The translations under genes and the position numbers were made by a program. This document shows, one piece after another, positions 17,281 to 24,340 of a DNA stretch of 35,669 nucleotides (the stretch's first letter is position 1; the number at the start of each line of letters is the position of its first letter). The notes under the pieces were generated by a model. That model saw only the letters and a list, made by a program, of their open reading frames with translations. It made no database searches and was not told where the DNA came from. The DNA is from Patescibacteria group bacterium (GTDB lineage: Bacteria; Patescibacteriota; Minisyncoccia; Phycocordibacterales; Zambryskibacteraceae), in contig SCSN01000008.1 in the NCBI GenBank assembly GCA_004322205.1, forward strand, positions 82,370 to 118,038, in the 5' to 3' direction.

Positions 17281-18099
17281 ATGAGCCGTAAACAGTATCC
17301 AATAAAACACTGGAGCTATTCGTCTCTTATTACATATCTGCGAAATCCACTCGCTTGGCATAAGCGCTATGTTGAAGGCGTGTATGACATACCAGCGACA
17401 CCCACATCGATCGTGGGGCGTGCGGCTCATGCGGCGCTCAAGCATTTTTACAGCGGATTTTCAAAAGATGAGGCTATTCTGGTTGGTCTTGAATATCTAA
17501 AAAGCACAGCTGATTTTGAGATTAACTTCGGAAAAGCCACATCACTTGCTGCCAAGAAGAAAAAACGCCGAGCTATGGAGGTGGAATATCATCGGGCAAT
17601 ATCATTTTACTTAGCGCGACCGCCGCGGCACAAGATACTTGGCGTTGAGGTGAAAGCGTTCGCACACATCCCCGGCATTGCAGTTCCAGTCAAGGCAGTA
17701 TCGGATCTCGTGGTTGTGTCGGGAGTTTATGCGAGCGCAGTGGATATTGTCGATCATAAATTTGTCAATTCATATAGCCTGTCCGAAATTGATAATCCTC
17801 TCTTTATGATGCAGGCGCTTTTCAACTACTACACCGTGCTGTCTGAATTCAAAAGGCCCGTCAAGAGATTTATCGTCTACGAGTGTAAGAGAAAGAAAAA
17901 CACAGACGGAAGGTCACAACTGCGACGGCACATTATCGATTTCGAGAAACATGCGGAAGAGTTTGCACTCTTCCACCGCCTACTTGCTGATACAACCGAA
18001 GATATTCGCAAGCGCAAGGTATTTTTGCCTAATCCATCCGATATGTTTGAGGGCAAGAACTCACTCGATATTTACCGGTGGGGGATCGCCGACAAGTAG
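17281..18099 (+). CDS. RecB/Cas4-like PD-(D/E)XK nuclease
   Basis: The 272-residue protein has the layout of the PDDEXK_1 nuclease domain: an opening helix HWSYSSLITYLRNPLAWHKRY (compare LSYSxLxxFxxCPxxY), the VGRAAHAALKHFY motif, acidic position and lysine in VDIVDHKF (motif II-III), and QALFNYYTVL (QxxxY-like motif IV). Such domains act alone as single-strand or end-processing nucleases or are fused to UvrD/AddB helicases. No iron-sulphur cysteine cluster of true Cas4 or AddB is seen. It directly follows the truncated helicase and has its own -10 box. Its base composition appears more AT-rich than that of the core genes. It is probably DNA repair or defence related; the substrate is unknown. 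Confidence 0.7.
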   Translation: MSRKQYPIKHWSYSSLITYLRNPLAWHKRYVEGVYDIPATPTSIVGRAAHAALKHFYSGFSKDEAILVGLEYLKSTADFEINFGKATSLAAKKKKRRAMEVEYHRAISFYLARPPRHKILGVEVKAFAHIPGIAVPVKAVSDLVVVSGVYASAVDIVDHKFVNSYSLSEIDNPLFMMQALFNYYTVLSEFKRPVKRFIVYECKRKKNTDGRSQLRRHIIDFEKHAEEFALFHRLLADTTEDIRKRKVFLPNPSDMFEGKNSLDIYRWGIADK

Positions 18100-18140
18100 A
18101 GAGATACCGCTCTTGCGAGGCGGCTATCTACAGAACCGTG

Positions 18141-18173
18141 CAAGATGAGACCCTGTATGCAAGGCTCATCTTG
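18141..18173. terminator. Hairpin between convergent nuclease and DsbA-like genes
   Basis: CAAGATGAG pairs with CTCATCTTG, and the structure overlaps the stop codon of the minus-strand gene. The T-run is weak on both sides. Confidence 0.45.
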
Positions 18174-18900
18174 ACTTAATATTTACAAGCGCCGTATCAA
18201 TGACTATTTTTAGAGCGTCGTAAGCTTGAGCGCCTTGGATAGAGACTTTTTGACCGTCTTTGGTGATGAGAACGCTGTGAGGCGTGCCGCGGCCGCCGGA
18301 GCGGACGGCGTCTTCGTAATCAGACTGAACCTTGTCGGCATGGCGGCCGCTCGATAAACAGCTTTCAAACTTTTTGACGTCCAGCCCGACATCTTTGGCA
18401 ATTTTGGGGAGCTCTACCGGGTCCAGACCGTTATTGGAGGGAGTGCGCAGGAAAATAAGGTCAAGGTATTCCCAGAACTTGGCGTTGCCGCCGAGCTCTG
18501 CCGCGCATTCTGTGGCTTCGGCTTCTTTTCGCGCCTTGCTGTGGAGAGCGTCAAGAGGGAAATGACGATAAACCCAGGCTACCTTACCCTCTTTGCCGTA
18601 ATCGCTTATGACACGCTTCAGTGTCGGGTGGAATGTCTTGCAGAATGGGCATTCGGTATCGGAGAATTCGATGATTACAACAGAGGCGTTGGGATTACCG
18701 AGAATATGATCGTCGGTGCTTAGCGGGTTGACGGTAATTTCCTCAAGATTGGAGAGAGCGCTTTTCCCAGCATCGGTTCTAATTTCCCTCGGGTTTGCTG
18801 TCTTGGCAAAGTAGATTCCTATTCCAACAAAGGCGCCGGCAATTATAATGGAGAGAGGAATGAGCAGTGGATTATGCTTTGTCTCTTGGTTGGGATCCAT
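18166..18900 (-). CDS. Membrane-anchored DsbA-like thiol:disulfide oxidoreductase
   Basis: One N-terminal membrane helix (PLLIPLSIIIAGAFVGIGIYF) anchors a thioredoxin-fold domain outside the membrane. The active site is CPFC in FSDTECPFCKTFHPTLKRV, followed by a DsbA-type helical insertion (KARKEAEATECAAEL) and the cis-Pro loop RGTPHSVLI. This layout matches the DsbA/BdbD-like thioredoxin_4 family, which forms disulfides in secreted proteins. Two further cysteines (TECAAE and ESCLSS) are conserved in many relatives. The start is set by TATACT lying exactly six bases upstream, back to back with the uppP promoter. Confidence 0.85.
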   Translation of the reverse strand: MDPNQETKHNPLLIPLSIIIAGAFVGIGIYFAKTANPREIRTDAGKSALSNLEEITVNPLSTDDHILGNPNASVVIIEFSDTECPFCKTFHPTLKRVISDYGKEGKVAWVYRHFPLDALHSKARKEAEATECAAELGGNAKFWEYLDLIFLRTPSNNGLDPVELPKIAKDVGLDVKKFESCLSSGRHADKVQSDYEDAVRSGGRGTPHSVLITKDGQKVSIQGAQAYDALKIVIDTALVNIKSR

Positions 18901-18906
18901 TCGGCT

Positions 18907-18924
18907 AGTATAACATACTATGAT
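18907..18924. promoter_or_regulatory. Back-to-back -10 boxes of the dsbA-like gene and uppP
   Basis: Minus strand: TATACT (18912-18907), six bases before the dsbA-like ATG. Plus strand: TATGAT (18919-18924), twelve bases before the uppP ATG. Both promoters fit in a 36-base gap, so the -35 region of each must overlap the other gene's start. Confidence 0.6.
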
Positions 18925-18936
18925 AGGCTAGAGTTC

Positions 18937-19725
18937 ATGACGTTTGGTGAAGGTATACTCCTCGGCGCTGTACAGGGTCTTACGGAATTTATTCCCGTCT
19001 CCTCTTCCGGTCATCTTGTGCTCTTACACCTCTTGGGCGGTCCGACCTCTTTAGATCTAGCCATTGACGTTCTTCTTCAGCTCGCTTCAGTGCTGGCGGT
19101 GATTATCTATTTCCGCCGTGACCTTCTTCGTCTCATCCAATCCCTTGGAGTTGAAGCGAGAGATGAAGCAAAGGGTGGCAGAACGCTTCTCTTGGCGCTC
19201 GTTGCCGGGACCATCCCCGCTCTAATCGCCGGACTTCTGCTTGAGGATGTAATGGAAACAGTGTTTAGAAGCGGAGCCACAGTTGCGGTGGCGCTTCTTT
19301 TCGGCAGTGCTCTTATGTTTCTTGCCGAGCGGCGGGCGAGGCAGGGTGAGGCGCTCTCTCCCCGGAAGGGATTTTTGGTGGGGCTCTTTCAGGCGCTGGC
19401 GCTCTTGCCGGGGGTTTCGCGCTCGGGGGCAACGATTTCAGGCGGACTGCTTGTCGGTTTTTCGCGGGAAGAAGCAGTGCGCTTTAGTTTTCTTCTCTCC
19501 ATTCCCATTCTTTTGGGAACGGGGTTAAAAAAATTATGGGATCTGTTGTCCACCGGTTTACTTTTTTCTCTCGGTCTGCCGCTTATTGTTTCTTTCGCAC
19601 TCTCTTTTCTTTTCAGCCTGCTCTCTATCCACTTTCTTATTTCGTATTTGAAAAAACACAGCCTCAACATTTTTATTGTCTATCGGATTCTGATTGCTGC
19701 ACTCATTTTTATTCTTCTAGTGTAA
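18937..19725 (+). CDS. uppP: Undecaprenyl-diphosphatase UppP (BacA)
   Basis: Removes a phosphate from undecaprenyl diphosphate to recycle the lipid carrier of peptidoglycan and other wall polymers. The 262-residue polytopic membrane protein has both family signatures: QGLTEFIPVSSSGHLVLL near the N-terminus with the catalytic Glu/Ser/His cluster, and LLPGVSRSGATISGGLLVGF in the second half. The ATG at 18937 gives the canonical start (MTFGEGILLGAVQGLTEF); the longer ORF-track start overlaps the divergent gene. Confidence 0.95.
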   Translation: MTFGEGILLGAVQGLTEFIPVSSSGHLVLLHLLGGPTSLDLAIDVLLQLASVLAVIIYFRRDLLRLIQSLGVEARDEAKGGRTLLLALVAGTIPALIAGLLLEDVMETVFRSGATVAVALLFGSALMFLAERRARQGEALSPRKGFLVGLFQALALLPGVSRSGATISGGLLVGFSREEAVRFSFLLSIPILLGTGLKKLWDLLSTGLLFSLGLPLIVSFALSFLFSLLSIHFLISYLKKHSLNIFIVYRILIAALIFILLV

Positions 19726-19738
19726 AACATAATGTAAA

Positions 19739-19766
19739 ACACCTCTCCCCGGGCGAGAAGAGGTGT
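19739..19766 (-). terminator. Terminator hairpin, minus strand
   Basis: ACACCTCT pairs with AGAGGTGT, and the minus strand then reads TTTTACATTATGTTTT. It would end the transcript of the small gene at 19951 after a ~200-base tail. Confidence 0.55.
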
Positions 19767-19792
19767 GAAGAACTTGCGTTTGGGGGTGTTTA

Positions 19793-19945
19793 TTTCGACG
19801 AGCGAGGATGGTGCGCAAGCTCTCGGCTTGCATAACGTCCGAGTGAAGTCGAAACAAAGATAGAATACCGCGCGGCTTGCCGCGCGAATGCGCGACCCGC
19901 CGGCTGGCGGGGAGCACCGACAATACCTCGGGGCTTGCCCCGAGG
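19793..19945. repeat. Cluster of GC-rich hairpins with GGCTTGCC centres
   Basis: Four palindromes lie in 150 bases: GCAAGCTCTCGGCTTGC (19816), CGCGCGGCTTGCCGCGCG (19869), CCCGCCGGCTGGCGGG (19896) and CCTCGGGGCTTGCCCCGAGG (19926). TTTCGAC/GTCGAAA arms (near 19793 and 19848) enclose the first. Two share the exact GGCTTGCC centre with different but fully paired outer arms. They form the 3' untranslated region of the gene at 19951. No gene is seen here. Confidence 0.65.
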
Positions 19946-19950
19946 AACCT

Positions 19951-20175
19951 TTATGACACGAGTCCCGCCACCGAAAGGATGATGGCGGCGAAGGCCGCAA
20001 CAATGCCGGTAAGGAACCACGGCATCCCCTTCAGACTCTGATTGGCCAAAAAGTTAACCTCCTCTTGGGTCCGGGTGGGAAGCTTCTTCTCGGCTTTGCC
20101 GTATTGCCCGCATCTCCGAAAGGAGAGTGCGGAAAGGAGCGCGAGAAATCCAGCTAGCACCAGCAGTAAAGGCAT
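19951..20175 (-). CDS. Small unknown two-helix membrane protein
   Basis: The 74 residues comprise a hydrophobic N-terminal helix (LLLVLAGFLALLSALSF), a charged loop (RRCGQYGKAEKKLPTRTQEE) and a second helix (FLTGIVAAFAAIILSVAGLV). No family is recognised. GGAGAG precedes the ATG at normal spacing, with TTGACA (20231-20226) and a TAGAAG -10-like box (20208-20203) at 17-base spacing. It belongs to the SD-preceded single-gene class of this window. Confidence 0.65.
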   Translation of the reverse strand: MPLLLVLAGFLALLSALSFRRCGQYGKAEKKLPTRTQEEVNFLANQSLKGMPWFLTGIVAAFAAIILSVAGLVS

Positions 20176-20202
20176 ATTCTCTCCACGAATGGGTCCAAAT
20201 TA

Positions 20203-20231
20203 CTTCTACACTATTTTATGATTCTTGTCAA
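20203..20231 (-). promoter_or_regulatory. Promoter of the gene at 19951
   Basis: Minus strand TTGACA, 17 bases, TAGAAG; leader of about 27 bases with GGAGAG. Confidence 0.55.
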
Positions 20232-20241
20232 ATACAAACGA

Positions 20242-20817
20242 TTAAAACGGCAAGGTGTGGGTGATATTATTTTCCTCCGAAATTTCCCACTTTGAAGTAT
20301 CGAGAGGGAAAGTAAAAACTTCCCCGCCTTCTTTGAATTTGAGATGTTTATTTGCGATGGCATAGTCGTAGATCGCCTTGGTAATCCGAACGTCATCGAG
20401 GCAGTAGTCAACGACTTTCTCTCTCTGTCCCTCCCGCCACCAGAGAGTGGCGTCAATTCCTTTCCCTGATTTATTGACGCCAAGCGTGCCTTCGGCAAGC
20501 TGATCTAACTTCATCCGTCGGCCGAATGAATTTTTTATTTCTTTAAGAATATCAAGACTGCGGATTTTAGTGAGATCGCCGGGATAGTATTTATTGAGTA
20601 GGGGAATGTCAAAGTGCTCGGAGTTGAAACCGATCAAAAGGTCTGCCTGCTCAAGGATTGGCCAGAGCGCTGCAAGATCCTCCTGAAGAAATGGCTGGTA
20701 ACTGTCGCTAGCCGAATCGTAGATTGCAACTACCGATAGCTCCAGGGCGGCGGGGTCGGGCGAACCAACGTCAGAGAAAAGGTTGCTCGTTTCAGTGTCG
20801 AAGACAATTTTGCGCAT
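20242..20817 (-). CDS. DEDD-type 3'-5' exonuclease / RNase H-like protein
   Basis: A ribonuclease H-like fold with the DEDD acidic residues: FDTETS (exo I, Asp and Glu), GFNSEHFDIPLL (exo II, Asp) and YCLDDVRIT (exo III, final Asp). The layout matches the RNase_H_2 / YprB-like group of predicted 3'-5' exonucleases; substrate unknown. The ATG at 20817 (MRKIVFDTETS) is preferred over the ORF-track start because TATATT lies ten bases upstream. It is 30 bases downstream of hisS on the same strand but has its own -10 box. Length is about 191 residues. Confidence 0.75.
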   Translation of the reverse strand: MRKIVFDTETSNLFSDVGSPDPAALELSVVAIYDSASDSYQPFLQEDLAALWPILEQADLLIGFNSEHFDIPLLNKYYPGDLTKIRSLDILKEIKNSFGRRMKLDQLAEGTLGVNKSGKGIDATLWWREGQREKVVDYCLDDVRITKAIYDYAIANKHLKFKEGGEVFTFPLDTSKWEISEENNITHTLPF

Positions 20818-20847
20818 ATCAAGTGGTAATATACGAATCATTCAAAC

Positions 20848-22140
20848 CTACGAATAGCTGCGAATGAATTCAGAGATCTCTTCTTCTCTTAAGATTTTTT
20901 CTTCACCTGACTTAAGGTTTTTTACTCGATATTTTTTACTTTTGATTTCTTCTTCGCCAAAGCAAAGGACAAAAGAAATGCGCAGGCGATCAGCAATTTT
21001 TATTTGATCGCCAACTTTCTTGCCGCTCAAGTCGAGAGTGACACCTAGCCCCGCCTTGCGCAGACGATCCGCGAATCGCACTAACTCTTCGTAGGCAGTA
21101 TCTCCGGCACGGCAGAGATAAAGAGCGGCGCCAGCGTGATACTCGGGCAGGAGTTTTCTCCCGGCAAGGAAGTCCTTGAGAGTTACGTCACCGAAACCGA
21201 AGCCGATGGCCGGAATCGGATCTGCCCCGAAGATTTCAAGGAGATTGTCATAGCGCCCGCCGCCCAAGAGAGCGCGGCGGTTGGCTGGATCGGTATCAAA
21301 AACTTCGAAGACAATGTCGGTATAATACTCAAACCCGCGGGTAAGCGTAGGGGTAAATGAAAGATTTCTCACGCCTACCGCCTCGAGGCGGCTTACCAGC
21401 TCTTCCATGTTTTTCATGCTGGAAGTGCCTTCTATCCGCTCGCGCAGGCGGTCGTTGACATCAAGGGTGTAGATGACTTCGCCCGCTTTCCCGCCGAGCA
21501 AATCTTTGACGCTCGCTTCGTAGACATCTCTGCCGATTTTTTCCTTTTTGTCGAGAATTTGGGAGAGTTTCTTGGCTTGCTCTGCCGAAATCGAGAAGGA
21601 GACAAAGAGATCTTCAAGAAGTTTTTTGCTATTTATTTTGATTTCAAAATCCGCGTCCAACGCTCCGAAGTTTTTGAGAATGGCAGAGGCAAGAGAGATA
21701 ATCTCGACTTCCGCTTCAAGACCCAGCACTCCAAAGATGTCTGTATTGAGCTGGAAGTGTTCGCGCAGCCGTCCTTTTTGCGGCTGCTCGTAGCGAAAGA
21801 TGTTTTGGATGGAGAACCACCGCAGCGGAAAAGTAAGCTCTCGTCTTTTGGCAGCAATCATCCGCGCCAGCGTTGGCGTCATTTCCGGCCGTAGGGTGAC
21901 TTCGCGCCCCCCGCGGTCGGTGAAAGTGTAAGTCTGCTCACTCACTAGTTCTTCACCGCTTTTGGCGCGGTACAGCTCGGCAGGCTCGAGAGGCGAAGAG
22001 CTGTATTCAGAGTAGCCGAAGCGCTCGGCAGTTTGGTGCCAGACGGAGAAAATGTATTTCTCAATAAACCAATCTTCCGGATAGAAATCTCGCACACCCT
22101 TGTAAGGTGAGGTCTCGATCTTCTTTCGATTTTCATTCAT
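20848..22140 (-). CDS. hisS: Histidyl-tRNA synthetase
   Basis: Class II aminoacyl-tRNA synthetase that charges tRNA-His. Motif 1 region GVRDFYPEDW; TLRPEMTPTLARM, which lines the active site; motif 2 with REHFQLNTDIFG (in place of the usual REFYQ); the histidine-specific loop LTRGFEYYTD; motif 3 IGFGFGDVTL. The C-terminal anticodon-binding domain (AGDTAYEELVRFADRLRKAGLGV) is present. 430 residues is normal. The ATG at 22140 lies exactly six bases behind TAGAAT. Confidence 0.95.
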   Translation of the reverse strand: MNENRKKIETSPYKGVRDFYPEDWFIEKYIFSVWHQTAERFGYSEYSSSPLEPAELYRAKSGEELVSEQTYTFTDRGGREVTLRPEMTPTLARMIAAKRRELTFPLRWFSIQNIFRYEQPQKGRLREHFQLNTDIFGVLGLEAEVEIISLASAILKNFGALDADFEIKINSKKLLEDLFVSFSISAEQAKKLSQILDKKEKIGRDVYEASVKDLLGGKAGEVIYTLDVNDRLRERIEGTSSMKNMEELVSRLEAVGVRNLSFTPTLTRGFEYYTDIVFEVFDTDPANRRALLGGGRYDNLLEIFGADPIPAIGFGFGDVTLKDFLAGRKLLPEYHAGAALYLCRAGDTAYEELVRFADRLRKAGLGVTLDLSGKKVGDQIKIADRLRISFVLCFGEEEIKSKKYRVKNLKSGEEKILREEEISEFIRSYS

Positions 22141-22146
22141 GGACCC

Positions 22147-22152
22147 ATTCTA
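22147..22152 (-). promoter_or_regulatory. -10 box of hisS
   Basis: TAGAAT, six bases, ATG on the minus strand; leaderless transcript predicted. Confidence 0.55.
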
Positions 22153-22188
22153 TCTCACGGAACTTAACAAGGAAAGAGTCTTTTATGA

Positions 22189-22194
22189 TATAAT
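22189..22194 (+). promoter_or_regulatory. -10 box of the zinc-ribbon gene
   Basis: Perfect TATAAT about 35 bases before the ATG at 22230; no good -35 at standard spacing. It diverges from hisS. Confidence 0.45.
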
Positions 22195-22229
22195 TATAAA
22201 ACGGTCGCAAAATAAAAAAGTGATTGAAT

Positions 22230-22409
22230 ATGCATTGCAAAAAATGCGGAGGTCCGGCTGAAGGGTATAAGTGCGATGTTTGCGGAGAGGAGTCGCCTCA
22301 ACATGATAACGGACATCGTTGCGGCGGAGACCATTGTGTCGCCAAGTGCAATAATTGCGGCGAGTCGGAAACCAAGTGCACCTGTCCGGCAACTGCCGTT
22401 ACCGGATAG
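22230..22409 (+). CDS. Small cysteine-rich zinc-ribbon protein
   Basis: The 59 residues hold repeated CxxC knuckles: CKKCGG, CDVCGE, CGGDHC, CNNCGE and CTC, with histidines between, enough for two zinc sites. Small zinc-ribbon proteins of this kind are common in Patescibacteria and have no assigned role; nucleic-acid or protein binding is possible. The ATG at 22230 is preferred to the TTG two codons earlier. It is followed by a long terminator. Confidence 0.65.
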   Translation: MHCKKCGGPAEGYKCDVCGEESPQHDNGHRCGGDHCVAKCNNCGESETKCTCPATAVTG

Positions 22410-22435
22410 AGGTTAAATATAAAAGACGTAAGATT

Positions 22436-22485
22436 GCTAATTTGCGCTGACTTTCCTGTGGGAAAGTCAGCGCAAATTAGCTTTT
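22436..22485 (+). terminator. 21-bp perfect-stem terminator
   Basis: GCTAATTTGCGCTGACTTTCC pairs perfectly with its complement over a TGTG loop (22436-22481), then TTTT. It is unusually long and starts and ends with the GCTAAT word also seen around 4.9-5.0 kb. Confidence 0.75.
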
Positions 22486-22509
22486 AGGAAAAGAGTTAGG
22501 AAAGAAAAA

Positions 22510-22540
22510 AGCCGCGCAATCCCTAACGGGATACGCGGCT
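22510..22540 (-). terminator. Terminator of the NUDIX-like gene
   Basis: Minus strand AGCCGCGTATCCC pairs with GGGATTGCGCGGCT with one mismatch, then TTTTTTC. Confidence 0.75.
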
Positions 22541-22550
22541 CGCATTCCAC

Positions 22551-23171
22551 TCATCGGCGAAGGCATGCCTCTATCTTCGCTCTTTCTTCCCGAGTGAAAT
22601 CCGGAGGGATCAGATGATTCGTTCTCTTGAGGAAGAGATGGTACTGATCTTCCACCTCTCTTAGTCTCGCCAGCAGTGACAAGGTTTTGAGGATTGCCGG
22701 CAGGTGAGTCCGGAAAACCGGAATTCCCTGTGGCCCCCTGTTGATGAGCTCGCTGGCTTCGGTGAAGACGATCGGACCGAGAATGTCTCCGTCGTCGTGC
22801 TTTTCGAAGTCGCGAAGCTCACCCTTGGCAACCGCAGCGAAGAATGCCTTGAGATGCACCCCGCCGGCACGCTCGTAGTCCTCTCCTAACTTCGCGTAGA
22901 CGGGAAAGCCGTCGAGGAGCTCGAGATCGAACCTGTCGGGATGCTTCGCCATCTCCTCCCGTGCTTCACGATAGAGGGTGTCGAGGACTCTCTCGTCGAT
23001 ATCCTCTTTTGTTCCCAGCGGCAGACGAGTAGAGACCTGGCCTCCTCGCTTTGTGTCGGTGTATCTCTGGTTGGCGAACTCAACCACTCCCGTCTCGCTG
23101 ATGCGGAAGAATACGACTCCGATCGCCCAGCTCGTGATGGGGAGTTTGATAAAGTCCTGGGCTGTCAGCAC
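22551..23171 (-). CDS. NUDIX-hydrolase-like protein
   Basis: About 206 residues. A NUDIX-like box reads LPLGTKEDIDERVLDTLYRE followed by AREEM, close to Gx5Ex7REUxEE with one extra residue between the Gly and the RE motif, so the assignment is probable rather than certain. NUDIX enzymes cleave nucleoside diphosphates linked to other groups; the substrate cannot be guessed. The ORF track starts at a TTG (23213). I choose the GTG at 23171 because AGGAGG lies just upstream and the region between fits a leader. An excellent promoter and terminator make it an isolated unit. Confidence 0.65.
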   Translation of the reverse strand: MLTAQDFIKLPITSWAIGVVFFRISETGVVEFANQRYTDTKRGGQVSTRLPLGTKEDIDERVLDTLYREAREEMAKHPDRFDLELLDGFPVYAKLGEDYERAGGVHLKAFFAAVAKGELRDFEKHDDGDILGPIVFTEASELINRGPQGIPVFRTHLPAILKTLSLLARLREVEDQYHLFLKRTNHLIPPDFTREERAKIEACLRR

Positions 23172-23230
23172 ATGCCCTCCTGGGGCAAAGGGTTGAGAGA
23201 ACCGAAAACTCAAATACTGTTCTAATTTTC

Positions 23231-23259
23231 ATTATATCATATTGAATACTAACAGTCAA
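23231..23259 (-). promoter_or_regulatory. Promoter of the NUDIX-like gene
   Basis: Minus strand TTGACT (23259-23254), a 17-base spacer, perfect TATAAT (23236-23231); leader about 53 bases to the GTG at 23171. Confidence 0.8.
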
Positions 23260-23298
23260 TATGTAGAAAAACCCACGATTAAGGCGGTTTTTGTGAGG

Positions 23299-23304
23299 TA
23301 TAAT
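23299..23304 (+). promoter_or_regulatory. -10 box of the small membrane gene at 23311
   Basis: TATAAT followed by exactly six bases and ATG, so the ORF-track start at 23242 is too early. Confidence 0.6.
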
Positions 23305-23310
23305 ATTACA

Positions 23311-23547
23311 ATGGTAAACAACCCACTCTCGTTTCTTTCGGGGTTTCCGCTTCAATTGAACTCCGGTATTCTCTTTGGCGTCTTTGGTTTTTTTATCGCC
23401 CTGTTTCTTGTCATAAGCGCCGTGCTTCTCTATCACTGGAGAACCTATGGCATGAAAAACACCACCATTGCCTTCGCTGAAACAATTTATTTTCTTGGAT
23501 CCGCCCTGTTCCTGTTTGTTGCTCTGATTTCTCTTGCAAGATTATGA
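23311..23547 (+). CDS. Small two-helix membrane protein
   Basis: The 78 residues comprise a short N-terminal stretch, one hydrophobic helix (GILFGVFGFFIALFLVISAVLLY), a polar loop (HWRTYGMKNTTIA) and a second helix (IYFLGSALFLFVALISLARL). Family not recognised. The start is fixed by the TATAAT at six-base spacing. It diverges from the NUDIX-like gene. Confidence 0.65.
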   Translation: MVNNPLSFLSGFPLQLNSGILFGVFGFFIALFLVISAVLLYHWRTYGMKNTTIAFAETIYFLGSALFLFVALISLARL

Positions 23548-23591
23548 TCCCTTTAGAAGCCGCGGTCACGGTTTCATAAATACTTATGGAA

Positions 23592-23776
23592 TAATATGTT
23601 AGCAGGTCGAATCATTTATCGGGATAACTTTATGCAGGGCGAACTGGCCGCGACCTGCCCCGTGTGAAATTTAACTGACGAACGATGCACCAGATATTAT
23701 TAAAAGCGAAGCATAACTATCAAAGTAGTTTCTTGAAGGAATGTGAAATTTCTATCGGGACCTGCTTTCTAACGGG
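23592..23776 (+). promoter_or_regulatory. Promoter and switch-like leader of the PH/CAP operon
   Basis: TAATAT (23592-23597) is followed four bases later by GCAGGTCGAA (23602-23611). GCAGGTCG can pair with CGACCTGC (23651-23658), or its GCAGGTC part with GACCTGC (23759-23765), the latter only 11 bases before the ATG. TGTGAAATTT (23663, 23742) and TATCGGGA (23617, 23753) are each repeated. The mutually exclusive pairings suggest a regulatory leader; no known riboswitch is recognised. Confidence 0.45.
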
Positions 23777-24340
23777 ATGAAAGCTCTTAACCTCGATCCG
23801 GGCGAACAAATCATTTTCGAAGTGCGCAAGCACTGGTTTGTCTTTTTTGTCACAGGTTTGGCGGTGGCAGTTGCGGCGATTATCCCATTTGTTCTCTATG
23901 AGGTCATTTTTCGCTTTCTAAAGAGCGCGATTGTCTTTACGGAGGAAATTTCCGCTCTCTTCTGGCTTCTCTACGCTCTCTGGCTTCTTCTCCTCTGGAT
24001 AATTTTCTTTATTCAGTGGACAAATTATTATCTCGATGTCTGGTATATTACCGGCAAGCGCATCATTGATGTTGAGCAAAAGGGCTTGTTCCACCGAGAG
24101 GTTTCAAGTTTGCGATTTGATAAAATCCAGGACATTACCATCGAGGTGCGCGGCATTCTGGCGACCATCCTTAATTACGGTGATCTCCATGTTCAGACCG
24201 CCTCGGAAGACAGTTCCGATTTCTTCATGCAAAGCGCCGAAAATCCAGAGGGGGTTAGAAAAATCATTTTTGCTCATCACAATATCGCCGCCGAGCGGCC
24301 GGCGGCTGTTAAGATTGTTCCTCATGACGGAGCTCCGTAA
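23777..24340 (+). CDS. Bacterial PH-domain (bPH2-like) membrane protein
   Basis: The 187-residue protein has two strongly hydrophobic helices (about residues 20-45 and 60-84), then a bPH2-type domain beginning TNYYLDVWYITGKRIIDVEQ, with FDKIQDITIEVRGILATILN and YGDLHVQTAS, the usual pattern of YdbT/YdbS-like membrane PH proteins. Function is unknown; such proteins sit on the cytoplasmic face of the membrane. It overlaps the CAP-domain gene by 17 bases, so the two are co-expressed and probably translationally coupled. The upstream leader is long and structured. Confidence 0.75.
   Translation: MKALNLDPGEQIIFEVRKHWFVFFVTGLAVAVAAIIPFVLYEVIFRFLKSAIVFTEEISALFWLLYALWLLLLWIIFFIQWTNYYLDVWYITGKRIIDVEQKGLFHREVSSLRFDKIQDITIEVRGILATILNYGDLHVQTASEDSSDFFMQSAENPEGVRKIIFAHHNIAAERPAAVKIVPHDGAP

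Noticed and set aside
23601-23660. Possible tRNA or rRNA fragment around GCAGGTCGAATC
   Set aside because: The T-loop-like GTCGAATC lacks a matching tRNA fold; pairing of GCAGGTCG with CGACCTGC fits a leader hairpin better.
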